Shown here piece by piece: positions 17,717-26,104 of a stretch of 64,000 nt of DNA. Positions within the stretch are counted from its first letter, which is position 1. Every line of letters starts with the position of its first letter. The stretch is from Streptomyces sp. 135. GTDB lineage: Bacteria > Actinomycetota > Actinomycetes > Streptomycetales > Streptomycetaceae. Position numbers and translations under genes: made by a program. The notes below the pieces were generated by a model. It made no database searches. It saw only the letters and a list, made by a program, of their open reading frames with translations, and had not been told where the DNA came from. The DNA is taken from positions 1,116,001 to 1,180,000 of the forward strand of contig NZ_CP075691.1 of NCBI RefSeq assembly GCF_020026305.1, in the 5' to 3' direction.

Positions 17717-18616
17717 TCAGACCGTGGGGTCGTACCTCCCGTCGACCGCGGTCCAGCCGCCGTCGACGGTCAGGACGCTGCCGGTGACGTAGGTGGCCGC
17801 GTCCGACAAGAGGTAGACGACGGCCCCGGCGACCTCCTCGGGCCGCGCCCAGCGCTTGAGCGCGGAGGCCTCGGCGTACGCCTGGAACCACTCCGGGTCG
17901 GCGGCGATCTGATCGGTCAGCGGCGTACGGACGACGCCGGGCGCGATGGCGTTGAAGCGCACCCCCCGTGGGCCCCACTCGGCGGCGGCGGTGCGCAGGA
18001 GCTGGATGAGCCCGGCCTTCGAGGCGGCGTAGGCGCCCTGCCCCGGCTCGACCTGGAAGGCCCGCATGGAGGCGAACCCGACGACACTGCCGCGCCCGCG
18101 CTCGGCCATGCCGGGGGCGACTGCCTGGATGAGCGTGAGGTAGGCCCGCAGATTGAGCCCGATGACCCGGTCGAATTCCTGGAGGCTGTAATCGGCGATG
18201 CGCTTGCGGACGTTGACCCCCACGGTGACGACCAGCCCGTCCAGTGCCCCCCACGCGGCGACGGCGTCCCGCACGGCTTCGGGGTCCAGGACGTCGAGGG
18301 GGTGGGGGGTGGCGGTGCCGGGGGTGGTTGCGGGGGTGGCGGTGCCGGAGGCGGTGGTGTCGGGGGTAGCTTCGGGAGTGGTGTTGCCCGGGGCGGCTGC
18401 GGGGTCGGCACGCCGGGTCCGGTCCTCGGGCCCTGCCGTGGCCAGCCGGGCCGTCTCGGTGGCGCCCGCCTCGTCGCGGTCCGCCACGACGACGTCCGCG
18501 CCCTGGGCGGTCAGGGCGCGCACCGCCTCGCGGCCGATGCCGCCCGCGCCACCGACGACCGCGATGCGGCGCCCGTCCAGCCGGAACAGATTCGCGTACT
18601 CCATAGCCCTCGTCAT
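17717..18616 (-). CDS. SDR family NAD(P)-dependent oxidoreductase with Thr/Pro-rich insert
   Basis: This short-chain dehydrogenase of about 299 residues has the cofactor motif VGGAGGIGREAVRAL, the acidic end of beta-2 VVVADRD, VVTVGVNVRKR near the NNAG position, a catalytic serine region GFASMRAF, and the YAASKAG tyrosine-lysine pair, ending with YVTGSVLTVDGGW. Residues about 62-105 are a Thr/Pro/Ala-rich insertion (for example TTPEATPDTT) between beta-2 and LDVLD, much longer than in usual SDRs. Starts at 18616 and 18604 are both possible. It is probably in the operon with the aldehyde dehydrogenase and may oxidise an alcohol intermediate. Confidence 0.88.
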   Translation of the reverse strand: MTRAMEYANLFRLDGRRIAVVGGAGGIGREAVRALTAQGADVVVADRDEAGATETARLATAGPEDRTRRADPAAAPGNTTPEATPDTTASGTATPATTPGTATPHPLDVLDPEAVRDAVAAWGALDGLVVTVGVNVRKRIADYSLQEFDRVIGLNLRAYLTLIQAVAPGMAERGRGSVVGFASMRAFQVEPGQGAYAASKAGLIQLLRTAAAEWGPRGVRFNAIAPGVVRTPLTDQIAADPEWFQAYAEASALKRWARPEEVAGAVVYLLSDAATYVTGSVLTVDGGWTAVDGRYDPTV

Positions 18617-18639
18617 CTCTCTGCCTCTCTCCCTCGGGG

Positions 18640-18985
18640 GCTGTCGTCGTTCGGGCGCCGCCCCTCCGTGGGGTGCCGTCCTCCGGGGTGCCGTCCTCCG
18701 GGGGGTTGCCGTCAGCCGGGGTGTTGTCCCTCCAGAGGGTGCCGTCAGCCGGGGTGCCGCCCGTCCAGGCGGCGCCATCAGTCGAGCGTGCCGTCCCTCC
18801 AGGGAGGCGCCACCGGGAAGGCAGACCACCGGGAGGGGGGCCACCCGGGGTGGCGGACCATCCGAGGGCGGGGCTCCGGGGAAGGCGAGCCACCCGGCAG
18901 CACGCACCACCCCCGGGAACGCCAACCACCCAGCAGCACCGACCACCCAGGAACGCGGCCCCCCCGCCAAGACGAGCCACCGTGC
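18640..18985. repeat. Degenerate low-complexity repeats between SDR and aldehyde dehydrogenase genes
   Basis: This 350-bp gap has no convincing gene. It contains imperfect direct repeats: GGGTGCCGTCCTCC twice in a row near 18669-18700, GGTGCCGTCAGCCGGGGTG-like units near 18700-18760, and two copies of a roughly 35-bp unit with ACCACCC and GGAACGC near 18885-18955. It separates two genes that otherwise look like one operon. Confidence 0.6.
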
Positions 18986-20449
18986 TCAAGGGCGGACGAC
19001 CGCCATCCGCGTCACCGTCAGTTCCTCGATCGCGAAGCGTGGGCCCTCGCGGCCGATGCCCGAGTTCTTGACGCCGCCGTAGGGGGCGATGTCGCTGCGG
19101 TAGCCCGGGACCTCGTTGATCACGACGCCGCCCGCCTCCAGTTCCTCCACCGCGCGGAAGGCGGCGCCCAGGTCACGGGTGAAGACCGCCGCGTGCAGTC
19201 CGTAGCGGCCGGCGTTGACGACCTCGTACGCCGTGTCCAGGTCCGGCACCGAGCGCAGGCAGACCACCGGGCCGAAGATCTCCTCGTCCCACGCGGGCTG
19301 ACCGTCCGGTACGTCCGCGAGCAGCGTCGGGGTCAGGACGCGGCCCTCGCGGACGCCACCGGCGACCACCCGGGCGCCCGCGTCACGCGCCCGGCCGAGC
19401 CAGGCGGCGACCCGCTCGGTGGCCGCCTCGTCGATGAGCGCGGAGACCCGCGTCGCCGGATCGCGGGGGTCGCCGACGGCCACCGTCCGCAGCCGTTCCT
19501 CGATCTTCTCCTCCAGGACGTCGGCGACCGCCGCGACGGCGACGACTCGCTGGACGGAGATGCAGGCCTGCCCGGACGCGTAGTACCCGCCGCGCACCAC
19601 CGCGTCCGCGGCGGCGTCGAGATCGGCGTCGGCGGCCACGACGAGCGCGGCGTTGGAGCCCAGCTCCAGGACGACCTTGCGGGGCGCGGCGTCGCGCGCG
19701 ATGCGGTGGCCGACGGCCGCCGAGCCGGTGAAGGAGACCGCGGCGACCTCGGGGTGCGTGGTGAGGGCGCGGCCCACCTCCGCGTCCCCGGTGACCAGTT
19801 GGACCGCCCCGACCGGCGCCTCCGCGGCGGCGAGACGCTCCCGGACGAGGTGGACGAGGCGCAGGGTGGCCAGCGGCGTCGCCGGCGCGGGCTTGATGAT
19901 CACCGGGCAGCCCGCGGCGAGCGCCGGCGCGATCTTGTGGGAGGCCAGCAGCACGGGGTAGTTGAAGCCCGCGATGCCGACGACGACGCCGACGGGCCGC
20001 CGGGTCCAGAACCCGAAGAGCCCCTCGCCGGACGGCTGGATGTCCAGCGGCACGGTCTCGCCGTGCAGATGGGCCACCTCGTCGGCGGCGGCCTGCCAGG
20101 TGGCGACGGTCCGCAGCATCTCGATGTCGCAGTCCACGCGCGGCTTGCCGGTCTCCAGGACCAGCAGCTCCACGAGTTCGGGCAGCGCGTCCGTGAGCGC
20201 CGCCGCCACATCGCCGAGCACCTGGCGCCGCGTGTGGGCGGGCAGGGCGCCGACCGGCTTGCGCAGACCGGCCGCGTGCTCGACGGCCTGCCGGGCGAGC
20301 GTCTCGTCGCCGACGGGCGCCCGGGCGATCTCGCTGCCGTCGTACGGGAAGACGACGGCACGGTGGCCGGGCGCCGGGACCCAGATGTCGCCGACCGGCA
20401 GCCCGTCCGGGAGGCGGGGGGCGTACGCAGGGGGCGGGTGCGTCGTCAC
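18986..20449 (-). CDS. Aldehyde dehydrogenase family protein
   Basis: This cytosolic NAD(P)-dependent oxidoreductase of 487 residues turns an aldehyde into an acid. Motifs in order: GVVVGIAGFNYPVLLASHKIAPALAAG, VIIKPAPATPL, SFTGSAAVGHRIA, the catalytic glutamate in LELGSNAALVV, the catalytic cysteine in YYASGQACISVQRV, and EEIFGPVVCL. The start is GTG 20449, whose GTGA overlaps the stop of the M20 gene, indicating coupling. Upstream in-frame sequence lies inside the M20 gene and was ignored. The aldehyde substrate is unknown. Confidence 0.93.
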   Translation of the reverse strand: MTTHPPPAYAPRLPDGLPVGDIWVPAPGHRAVVFPYDGSEIARAPVGDETLARQAVEHAAGLRKPVGALPAHTRRQVLGDVAAALTDALPELVELLVLETGKPRVDCDIEMLRTVATWQAAADEVAHLHGETVPLDIQPSGEGLFGFWTRRPVGVVVGIAGFNYPVLLASHKIAPALAAGCPVIIKPAPATPLATLRLVHLVRERLAAAEAPVGAVQLVTGDAEVGRALTTHPEVAAVSFTGSAAVGHRIARDAAPRKVVLELGSNAALVVAADADLDAAADAVVRGGYYASGQACISVQRVVAVAAVADVLEEKIEERLRTVAVGDPRDPATRVSALIDEAATERVAAWLGRARDAGARVVAGGVREGRVLTPTLLADVPDGQPAWDEEIFGPVVCLRSVPDLDTAYEVVNAGRYGLHAAVFTRDLGAAFRAVEELEAGGVVINEVPGYRSDIAPYGGVKNSGIGREGPRFAIEELTVTRMAVVRP

Positions 20450-21660
20450 CGGGCGCCCCCGGTCAGGAAGGCTCGTGCCGCCGCCGCGTACACGTGTGCG
20501 TACTCGCCGATCTCGCGCACCTCGACGTACTCGTCCTTCTGGTGCGCGATCCATTTGCCGCCGGGGCCGTAGACGACCGTGGGCAGGCCCGCGTCACGGG
20601 TGAGGATCGTGCCGTCCGTGGTGCCGGGGACGGCTCCGAAGGGCGGCGCCTCACCGTGGACGAGCCGGTGCCCTTCCACCAGGGCGCTCACCACCGGGTG
20701 GTCCTCGGGGATCTCGACGGCCGGCCGGTCGTCGACCACGGTCAGCGCGATGTCGACGCCGGCCTCGGCGGCCGCCGCGCGCGCCGACTCCCCTACGCGG
20801 GCGATGAGTTCGGCGTGGTCCGTGCCGGGGACGGTGCGCACGTCGACGCCGACGACGCCGTGCGCGGGGATGACGTTGAGCTGGTCGGGGTCGCCGCCGA
20901 GCAGCACGGTCGGGGTGACGGTCACGCGGCCCGCGTGCGGGTGCGTGCCGTAGCGCTCCTCGGCCCAGGTCTGGACGCCGGCGAGCGCCTGCACGACGCG
21001 GGCTCCCGCCACGATCGGGCTCCTGGCCTCCTGGGGCATCGCGCCGTGCGCCATCACGCCGTGCAGATCGAGCCGCAGCCGGATGCCGCCGCGGGCGGAG
21101 GTGCACACCTCGTACCCCTCGGGCTCGCACACGATGACTGCGTCGACGCTCCGGGCGAGCGCGGAGGCGGCGAACGCCTTGGCGCCGAGCATCAGCCCTT
21201 CCTCGTCGCACAGCACGCCCACGACGATCCGGCCGGGGAAGGGCCCGGCGAGCTGGAGGGCGCGTACGGCGTAGATCATCGCGGCGACGCCGGACTTCAT
21301 GTCGGCGGCGCCGCGCCCCCAGATCCTGCCGTCGCGGAGCACCGCCCCGTACGGATCCACGCTCCAGTCGGCCGGATCGCCCTCGGTGACGACATCGATG
21401 TGCCCCTCGAACATCAGGGTCGGCCCGTCGCCGCCCCCGCCCTCGACGACGGCCACGGTGTTGGGCCGCCCCGGGGCGATCTCCACGACGTCGTACGTCC
21501 ATCCGAACGCGGCGAAGAGGCGTTGCACGAGGAGCGCGGCGGGCTGCTCGACCTCGGCGGCTCCGGCGGCGTTGACGGTGCGCAGCCGCACCAGGTCCTG
21601 GGTGAGGGCGACGGCCGCGTCGGTGTCGACGGCGGGGACGGTCGGGGGTGCGGTGGCCAT
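20446..21660 (-). CDS. M20 family metallo-amidohydrolase (ArgE/DapE-like)
   Basis: This 404-residue zinc hydrolase shows the M20 signature: MFEGHIDVV (first His and Asp), WGRGAADMKSG (bridging Asp), CDEEGLMLG (catalytic Glu pair), VIVCEPEG and a late histidine in WIAHQKDEYV. An inserted dimerisation domain spans about residues 175-290. M20 enzymes cleave amide bonds in N-acyl amino acids, peptides or succinyl-diaminopimelate; with the symporter, SDR and aldehyde dehydrogenase next door, an imported N-acyl compound is a reasonable substrate (inference). The ATG follows GGAGG. It is the first gene of the operon, facing a FadR-type regulator. Confidence 0.9.
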   Translation of the reverse strand: MATAPPTVPAVDTDAAVALTQDLVRLRTVNAAGAAEVEQPAALLVQRLFAAFGWTYDVVEIAPGRPNTVAVVEGGGGDGPTLMFEGHIDVVTEGDPADWSVDPYGAVLRDGRIWGRGAADMKSGVAAMIYAVRALQLAGPFPGRIVVGVLCDEEGLMLGAKAFAASALARSVDAVIVCEPEGYEVCTSARGGIRLRLDLHGVMAHGAMPQEARSPIVAGARVVQALAGVQTWAEERYGTHPHAGRVTVTPTVLLGGDPDQLNVIPAHGVVGVDVRTVPGTDHAELIARVGESARAAAAEAGVDIALTVVDDRPAVEIPEDHPVVSALVEGHRLVHGEAPPFGAVPGTTDGTILTRDAGLPTVVYGPGGKWIAHQKDEYVEVREIGEYAHVYAAAARAFLTGGAR

Positions 21661-21746
21661 GGAGAACCTCCAAGTCGTCCGGCTGACCGCGGACCGCGTG
21701 GTCGACCGTCGGCGCCCGGAGGGGAAGGCACACGTCGAGCGGTCAG

Positions 21747-21759
21747 CTGGTCAGACCAG
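21747..21759. promoter_or_regulatory. FadR-type operator between the catabolic operon and its regulator
   Basis: CTGGTCAGACCAG is a perfect palindrome around TGGTCAGACCA (21748-21758), which fits the TGGT-N3-ACCA pattern bound by FadR-subfamily GntR proteins. It lies in the 189-bp gap between the divergent M20 gene and a FadR-type regulator gene, so it probably controls both. Confidence 0.75.
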
Positions 21760-21849
21760 TTGAATTCCGGTACTCTGCCCCCACGTTCAGCCCGGGGTCA
21801 ACCATCAGATCTTGGTCGGCTCGCACCGACCAGCCACCGTGGAGGGGCC

Positions 21850-22626
21850 ATGGCCGCCGACGAGGATCTCTTCCGGCCCGTACCGCCCGTGCGGGCCTAC
21901 CAGCGCGTGGCGGAGCAGATCGAGGAGCGCATCCTCAGCGGTGAACTCCCGCCGGGCGCGCGGCTTCCCGGGGAGCGTGAGCTCGTCCAGCGGTTCGGCG
22001 TCGGCCGCTCCACGGTCCGCGAGGCGCTGCGCGTGCTCCAGTCGACGGGGCTGATCCGCTCCCGCCCCGGTGATCCGCTGGGCGCCGAGGTGCTCGGCGT
22101 CTCGCCCGACAACCTCAGCCAGGCGCTCGGCCGCCTCACCCGCTCCGGCATCACCTCGCTCGGCGAACTGGTGCAGTTCCGCATGGTGTTGGACGCCGAG
22201 AGCAATCGCCTCGCCGCGCGCCTGCGCACCGCGGAGGACCTCGTACGGATGCGGGAGCAGATCGCCCGCATGGAGGCGCTCGGCGCGGCACCCTCGGAGC
22301 TGCGCGCGTTCAGCGAGGCCGACGCGCTCTTCCACCGCGCGATAGCGGAGGCGAGCCGCAACGCCCTGCTCGGCCTCTGTGCCCGCGCCGTGCACGAGGC
22401 GGTCGTCGAGGTCATCGAGAGGAAGATCGCGGCGGTGGCGGACCCGGCGGCCTGGACGAGCCGTTCGATCGCCCACCACCGCGACGTCCTCGCCGCCATC
22501 GAGGCGGGCGACAGCGCACGCGCGGCCAGGCTGGGCCGCACGGCGCTGCACGAGTACTACGCGGATCAGGTGGAGCCGGAGACGAGGGAACTGCTGGCGG
22601 CGGCGGTGGCGGTGGCGGACGACTGA
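21850..22626 (+). CDS. FadR subfamily GntR transcriptional regulator
   Basis: This 258-residue regulator has the GntR winged helix (RVAEQIEERILSGELPPGARLPGERELVQRFGVGRSTVREALRVL) followed by an FCD effector-binding domain (LVQFRMVLDAESNRLAARL, then ADALFHRAIAEAS and IAHHRDVLAAIEAGD, whose Asp/His residues usually bind a metal and a carboxylic acid). ATG 21850 follows GGAGGGG. It is divergent from the symporter/SDR/ALDH/M20 operon and is most likely its repressor, released by a pathway acid. Confidence 0.94.
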   Translation: MAADEDLFRPVPPVRAYQRVAEQIEERILSGELPPGARLPGERELVQRFGVGRSTVREALRVLQSTGLIRSRPGDPLGAEVLGVSPDNLSQALGRLTRSGITSLGELVQFRMVLDAESNRLAARLRTAEDLVRMREQIARMEALGAAPSELRAFSEADALFHRAIAEASRNALLGLCARAVHEAVVEVIERKIAAVADPAAWTSRSIAHHRDVLAAIEAGDSARAARLGRTALHEYYADQVEPETRELLAAAVAVADD

Positions 22627-22703
22627 GGTCCGCGGTCCGGCGCGCGCAGCGCCAAGCGACGGGACCCGATGCCCACATCGTGGTTCAGCCGAACCACCGG
22701 AAC

Positions 22704-22754
22704 CACCCGAACGCCCGAATCACCCGAACGCCTGAGCCACCCGAACGCCTGAAC
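22704..22754. repeat. 17-bp tandem repeat, three copies
   Basis: CACCCGAACGCCYGARY occurs at 22704-22720, 22721-22737 and 22738-22754 with only a few differences. The array lies between the 3' ends of the convergent FadR-type and MarR genes. An 11-bp direct repeat (CCTCGGCCCCG then CCTCAGCCCCG) next to it includes the MarR stop codon. Confidence 0.85.
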
Positions 22755-22778
22755 CGCCCGGCCCGCCTCGGCCCCGCC

Positions 22779-23315
22779 TCAGCCCCGCCGCACCCCGAGC
22801 CGCCCCTCCAGCTGGGCCAGCAACTCCCCGAGCAAACCGCTGAGTCGGCCCTGCACATCCGTGTCGAGCACGGAGAGCACCACCGTCTCGTAGGCGAGCT
22901 GTTCCGGCAGGATCGCGTCGACCAGCTCGCGCCCGGCGTCGGTGAGGCGGACGTGGGCGACCCGGCGGTCGCGGGCGTCGGCCCGGCGGTCGACCAGCTG
23001 CCGTTCCTGGAGCTGCTTGAGCCGCTTGGTGACCGCCGCCCCCGAGGAGAACGTCTCGCGGGCCAGCTCACCGGGTGTCAGCTCGTGCCCGGTGCGGCGC
23101 AGCGCGCCCAGCAGGTCGAACTCGGCGCGGGTCAGGCCGGCCCTGCGCAGCGGCGCGTCCTCGGCCTGCTGGAGGAGGGCCGCGCAGCGGTTGATGCGGC
23201 CGATCACCTCCATCGGCCCGGTGTCGATGTCGGGGCGCACGGCCTGCCACTGCCGTACCACCGCGGCCACGGTGTCCCCGCCGGGACCCGTCACCGGACC
23301 GTTCTCTGCTCTCAT
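22779..23315 (-). CDS. MarR family transcriptional regulator
   Basis: This 178-residue protein has a MarR fold: EVIGRINRCAALLQQ as the first dimer helix, then LTRAEFDLLGALRRTG, LTPGELARETFSSGAAVTKRLKQLQERQLVDRRAD as the helix-turn-helix and RRVAHVRLTDAG as the wing. ATG 23315 shares ATGA with the stop of the FUSC gene upstream, so the two are translationally coupled; the regulator may control this FUSC gene in response to an aromatic compound (inference). Confidence 0.93.
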   Translation of the reverse strand: MRAENGPVTGPGGDTVAAVVRQWQAVRPDIDTGPMEVIGRINRCAALLQQAEDAPLRRAGLTRAEFDLLGALRRTGHELTPGELARETFSSGAAVTKRLKQLQERQLVDRRADARDRRVAHVRLTDAGRELVDAILPEQLAYETVVLSVLDTDVQGRLSGLLGELLAQLEGRLGVRRG

Positions 23316-25046
23316 GCTCGTGCGCCCTCCCAGGCGTCGGCGGCCCTTTCGCCGGACCGCGTCCCCTGACCGCTCCGACCGCTCTGACGACGGACTGTCG
23401 CCGCGAGCGTACGGTGTCCGGCGCGCTCGGCCGCGATCACCCGCTGTTCGGGCAGGGCGCGCTGCCACCATTCCCCGGCGGCCGCGTCGGCGGCGGCGCG
23501 CAGGTCGACGAGGGCAGCGGTGAGCTGCCGGGCGGGTTCGACCGCGCCGCCCGTTCCCGCGAGGTTACCGGCCCGCTCCCGGGCCCGCTCCACGGCCGCC
23601 ACGGCCTCCTCGATCCGGTCGGCGGCGCGCCGGTTGGTGACGAGGACGGCGGCCGCGACGCCGAGCACGGCGCCGACGAGGGTGTCCACGACACGGTCCA
23701 GGATCAGCTCACCGGGCTGCTGGAACCGCGCGAACTCCGTCACGAGCAGCGCCATCGGGGTCACGCACACGCTGCCCAGCCAGTAGTTCCGGCTGATCAG
23801 GGCCTCGGCGCCGAAGGCGAGGGCGAGGCAGCTGACGATGAGTTCCGCGTGGCCGAGGTGGGCGAAGGGCGCGATGGCGGCGAAGGCGAGCACCCCGACG
23901 AGGTTGCCGACCACGCGCTGCACGCCCCGGTTCCAGGTGAGCGTGACGTTGGCCTGGTAGAGGGAGGCGGCGGTGACCAGGGACCAGTAGGGGCGGCCGA
24001 TGCCGAGCGCGAGCGATCCGTACCCGGCGAGCGCGCAGCCGAGCGCGGTGCGCAGCGCGATGGGCAGCAGCGGGGAGCCGGGCGTGAGCCGACGCCACAG
24101 CGGCACCGCGGGCCCGGCGAGTTCGGCGGCGACGCCGAGGAGTTCGTCGCGCTCACCGGGGCGTACGTCGCTGGGGCGCGGGACGGCGCCTGTGCCGCAG
24201 CCCGGCCGCCCAGGAGCGCAGGGCGGCGGGGTCGGCGGTGGCGGGTGAGCGAGGGCCTCTTCGGCGCGGACGACGAGGCGGGCCAGGGCGCGCCGGGCCT
24301 CGGCGCCCGGCCCCGGTGGCGAGCAGCGACTGCCAGGCGGCGTGCACGGCACCGGCCGCGGCGGCGCGGGCCTGTTCGGCGGCGGCCCCGGCGTCCGTAC
24401 CGTCGGCGTCTTCGGCGACTTCGGCGTACGCGGCGGCCGCACGGAGGGCGCGGGCGGTGGCCCGGCGCTCGGGGCCGTGCGGGCGCACCAGGGCGGGCGC
24501 CATGCCGACCAGCCAGGCCACGGCTCCCCCGGCGAGCGTGAGCGCGAGGTGGCCCGGCACCTGCCCGAGGCTCTGCGGGGCGAAGAGCGTGGCCGAGCTG
24601 ATGAAGGTGAAGATCAGGTGCCCGGGCGGCCCGATGCGGGTCGCGTCGCACAGCGTCTTCTGCGCGGCGGCGAGCACCGCGCCGACGGCGACGAGGACCG
24701 CGGCGGAGCCGGTCAGCGAGGCCGTGACCAGGGCGACGGCCACCCCGGCGGACATCCCGGCGACGACCCAGGCCAGGGCACGCGCCCTGGCGGCGTACGG
24801 AAGGTGGTGGGCGTACAGGGCGCAGAACGAACCGGCCATCGTGTACATCACGAGGTCGAGCCGCCCGAGGGCGAGCAGGATCAGGTTCGGCAGCGCGTTG
24901 GCGACGACCACGCTGCACGCGGGCTTGAACCAGATGTCGGACGGCTTGCCCGGGCGCAGCACCCCGGCGAGCGGAAGCCTGCGGACGCGGGCGGGGCGCG
25001 GGGCGGGACCGGAAGCGGGATGCGGGGATGGCGGAGTACTGCTCAT
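23312..25046 (-). pseudogene. FUSC family membrane protein, frameshifted
   Basis: FUSC proteins are inner-membrane proteins related to aromatic acid exporters. The N-terminal half (from ATG 25046) has several transmembrane helices (FKPACSVVVANALPNLILLAL, LAWVVAGMSAGVAVALV, AWLVGMAPALV). The C-terminal half (LPIALRTALGCALAGYGSLAL, PYWSLVTAASLYQANVTL, GNLVGVLAFAAIAPF) lies in another frame. Deleting one base from the four-C run at plus 24311-24314 joins LLATG to PGAEARRALARLVVRAEEAL. Local switches near 24245 and 24175 may also exist, because TADPAALRSWAAGLR reads well in the first frame. It is coupled to MarR by ATGA. It may be a pseudogene or contain sequencing errors. Confidence 0.65.
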
Positions 25047-25219
25047 ACCTAAAACCTTAACAAGTGTTTTACCTGGAAACGATCCTTCCTGGGGCCGCCG
25101 AGCCCCCCTGCGCTCCCCGTGCACCCCCGTGCGCTCGCGTACGGCCGCGCGGCCCCGGGCATCGACCCGACGACGACGCGACAAGGCCCCGACAACACCT
25201 CGGCAGGGGGAGGTACGCG

Positions 25220-25780
25220 GTGCACGGACCGGTGCAAGCCGCCTGGCTGCTCGTCGCACTGTGCGCGGTGAGCGGTTCGTACTGTCTGCTGCGGATGCGC
25301 AGCCGGATCGAGGAGCAGCGCCGCACCGCGGGCGGCGAGGCGCTCATGGGCTTCGGGATGGCGGTGATGGCCGTGCCCGCGGCCGCCGTCGCCCTGCCGC
25401 GCTGGGCCTGGCTGGGCTACGCGGCGGTGTTCGGGACGGCGACGCTGCACGCGCTGTGGGCGGCGCGCGCGAGCCGCCACCATCTCCACCACCTCGTCGG
25501 CGCGTTCGCGATGGTCTACATGTCGGCGGCGATGATCACGACGCCGGGCGCGCACGCGGGTCACGGGGGCGCGGGCCTGCCCCCGCTGACCGGCGCCCTC
25601 CTTCTCTACTTCGCCGGATACGTCCTGTGGTCCGGTGCCCGGCTCGCTCCCTCGGGGCCGCTCGCGGCGGGCCGGGGCGGCGGCTCGGCGGTCCTCGGCT
25701 GGGGGGACCGGCCCGAGCTGGCGCTGGCGTGCAGGCTGTCGATGGGCATCGGCATGCTGGCCATGCTGCTGACGCTCTAG
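25220..25780 (+). CDS. DUF5134-like membrane protein
   Basis: This 186-residue integral membrane protein has about five hydrophobic segments and short loops: AAWLLVALCAVSGSYCLLRM, ALMGFGMAVMAVPAAAVAL, LGYAAVFGTATLHALWAA, LVGAFAMVYMSAAMI and LSMGIGMLAMLL. The histidine-rich turn RHHLHHLVGA and the AMVYM motif resemble the actinobacterial DUF5134 family, whose role is unknown. I chose GTG 25220 because GGGGGAGG precedes it and the upstream in-frame sequence is not protein-like. It is transcribed away from the FUSC/MarR pair. Confidence 0.75.
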   Translation: MHGPVQAAWLLVALCAVSGSYCLLRMRSRIEEQRRTAGGEALMGFGMAVMAVPAAAVALPRWAWLGYAAVFGTATLHALWAARASRHHLHHLVGAFAMVYMSAAMITTPGAHAGHGGAGLPPLTGALLLYFAGYVLWSGARLAPSGPLAAGRGGGSAVLGWGDRPELALACRLSMGIGMLAMLLTL

Positions 25781-25892
25781 CCGCGGCGCCGCCCGGAGCG
25801 TGCGCGCAGCTGTCCTGCATGGGTTTTTGCCTGGGTTTTTCAAGGCACGCCCGAAAAGGATGGCCCCGCACGTCTGTAGTCCACGTCTGTAG

Positions 25893-26020
25893 ATCATGGT
25901 GGACGGGATCGTGGGCCCGGACACCTGGAAGTGCCTGCACCCGGATCAGGCCCCGAACCCGAAGTACAAGGCAGGGGTGTGGCCCGTCGACCAGCCGATG
26001 CCGTCGAGCGGCGCGGACGT
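25893..26020 (+). pseudogene. Fragment of a peptidoglycan-binding domain protein
   Basis: The frame reads VDGIVGPDTWKCLHPDQ and then unrelated tail sequence. VDGIVGPDTW matches the end of the PG_binding_1 domain (compare ADGFVGPNTWAALHP in the intact protein at 62.9 kb). The front of the domain and any signal peptide are missing, so this is a remnant or a carried-over tail. Confidence 0.55.
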
Positions 26021-26024
26021 GCGT

Positions 26025-26053
26025 CAGCCCCGACGGGAGTCTCGTCGGGGCTG
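26025..26053. terminator. Hairpin terminator
   Basis: CAGCCCCGAC (26025-26034) and GTCGGGGCTG (26044-26053) form a perfect 10-bp stem with a 9-nt loop. It sits between the + strand remnant and the convergent HAD gene and could serve both directions; no long T run follows. Confidence 0.65.
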
Positions 26054-26104
26054 CTGTGTACGGAATTGCTCGCCCGCCCAGGACATCACCTGCCCGGCAC
26101 GGCC

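Noticed and set aside
17582..20572. Nearly 1000-codon + strand frame antisense to SDR and aldehyde dehydrogenase
   Set aside because: No family motifs and an Arg/Gly/Asp-rich composition; the minus strand carries complete, recognisable genes.
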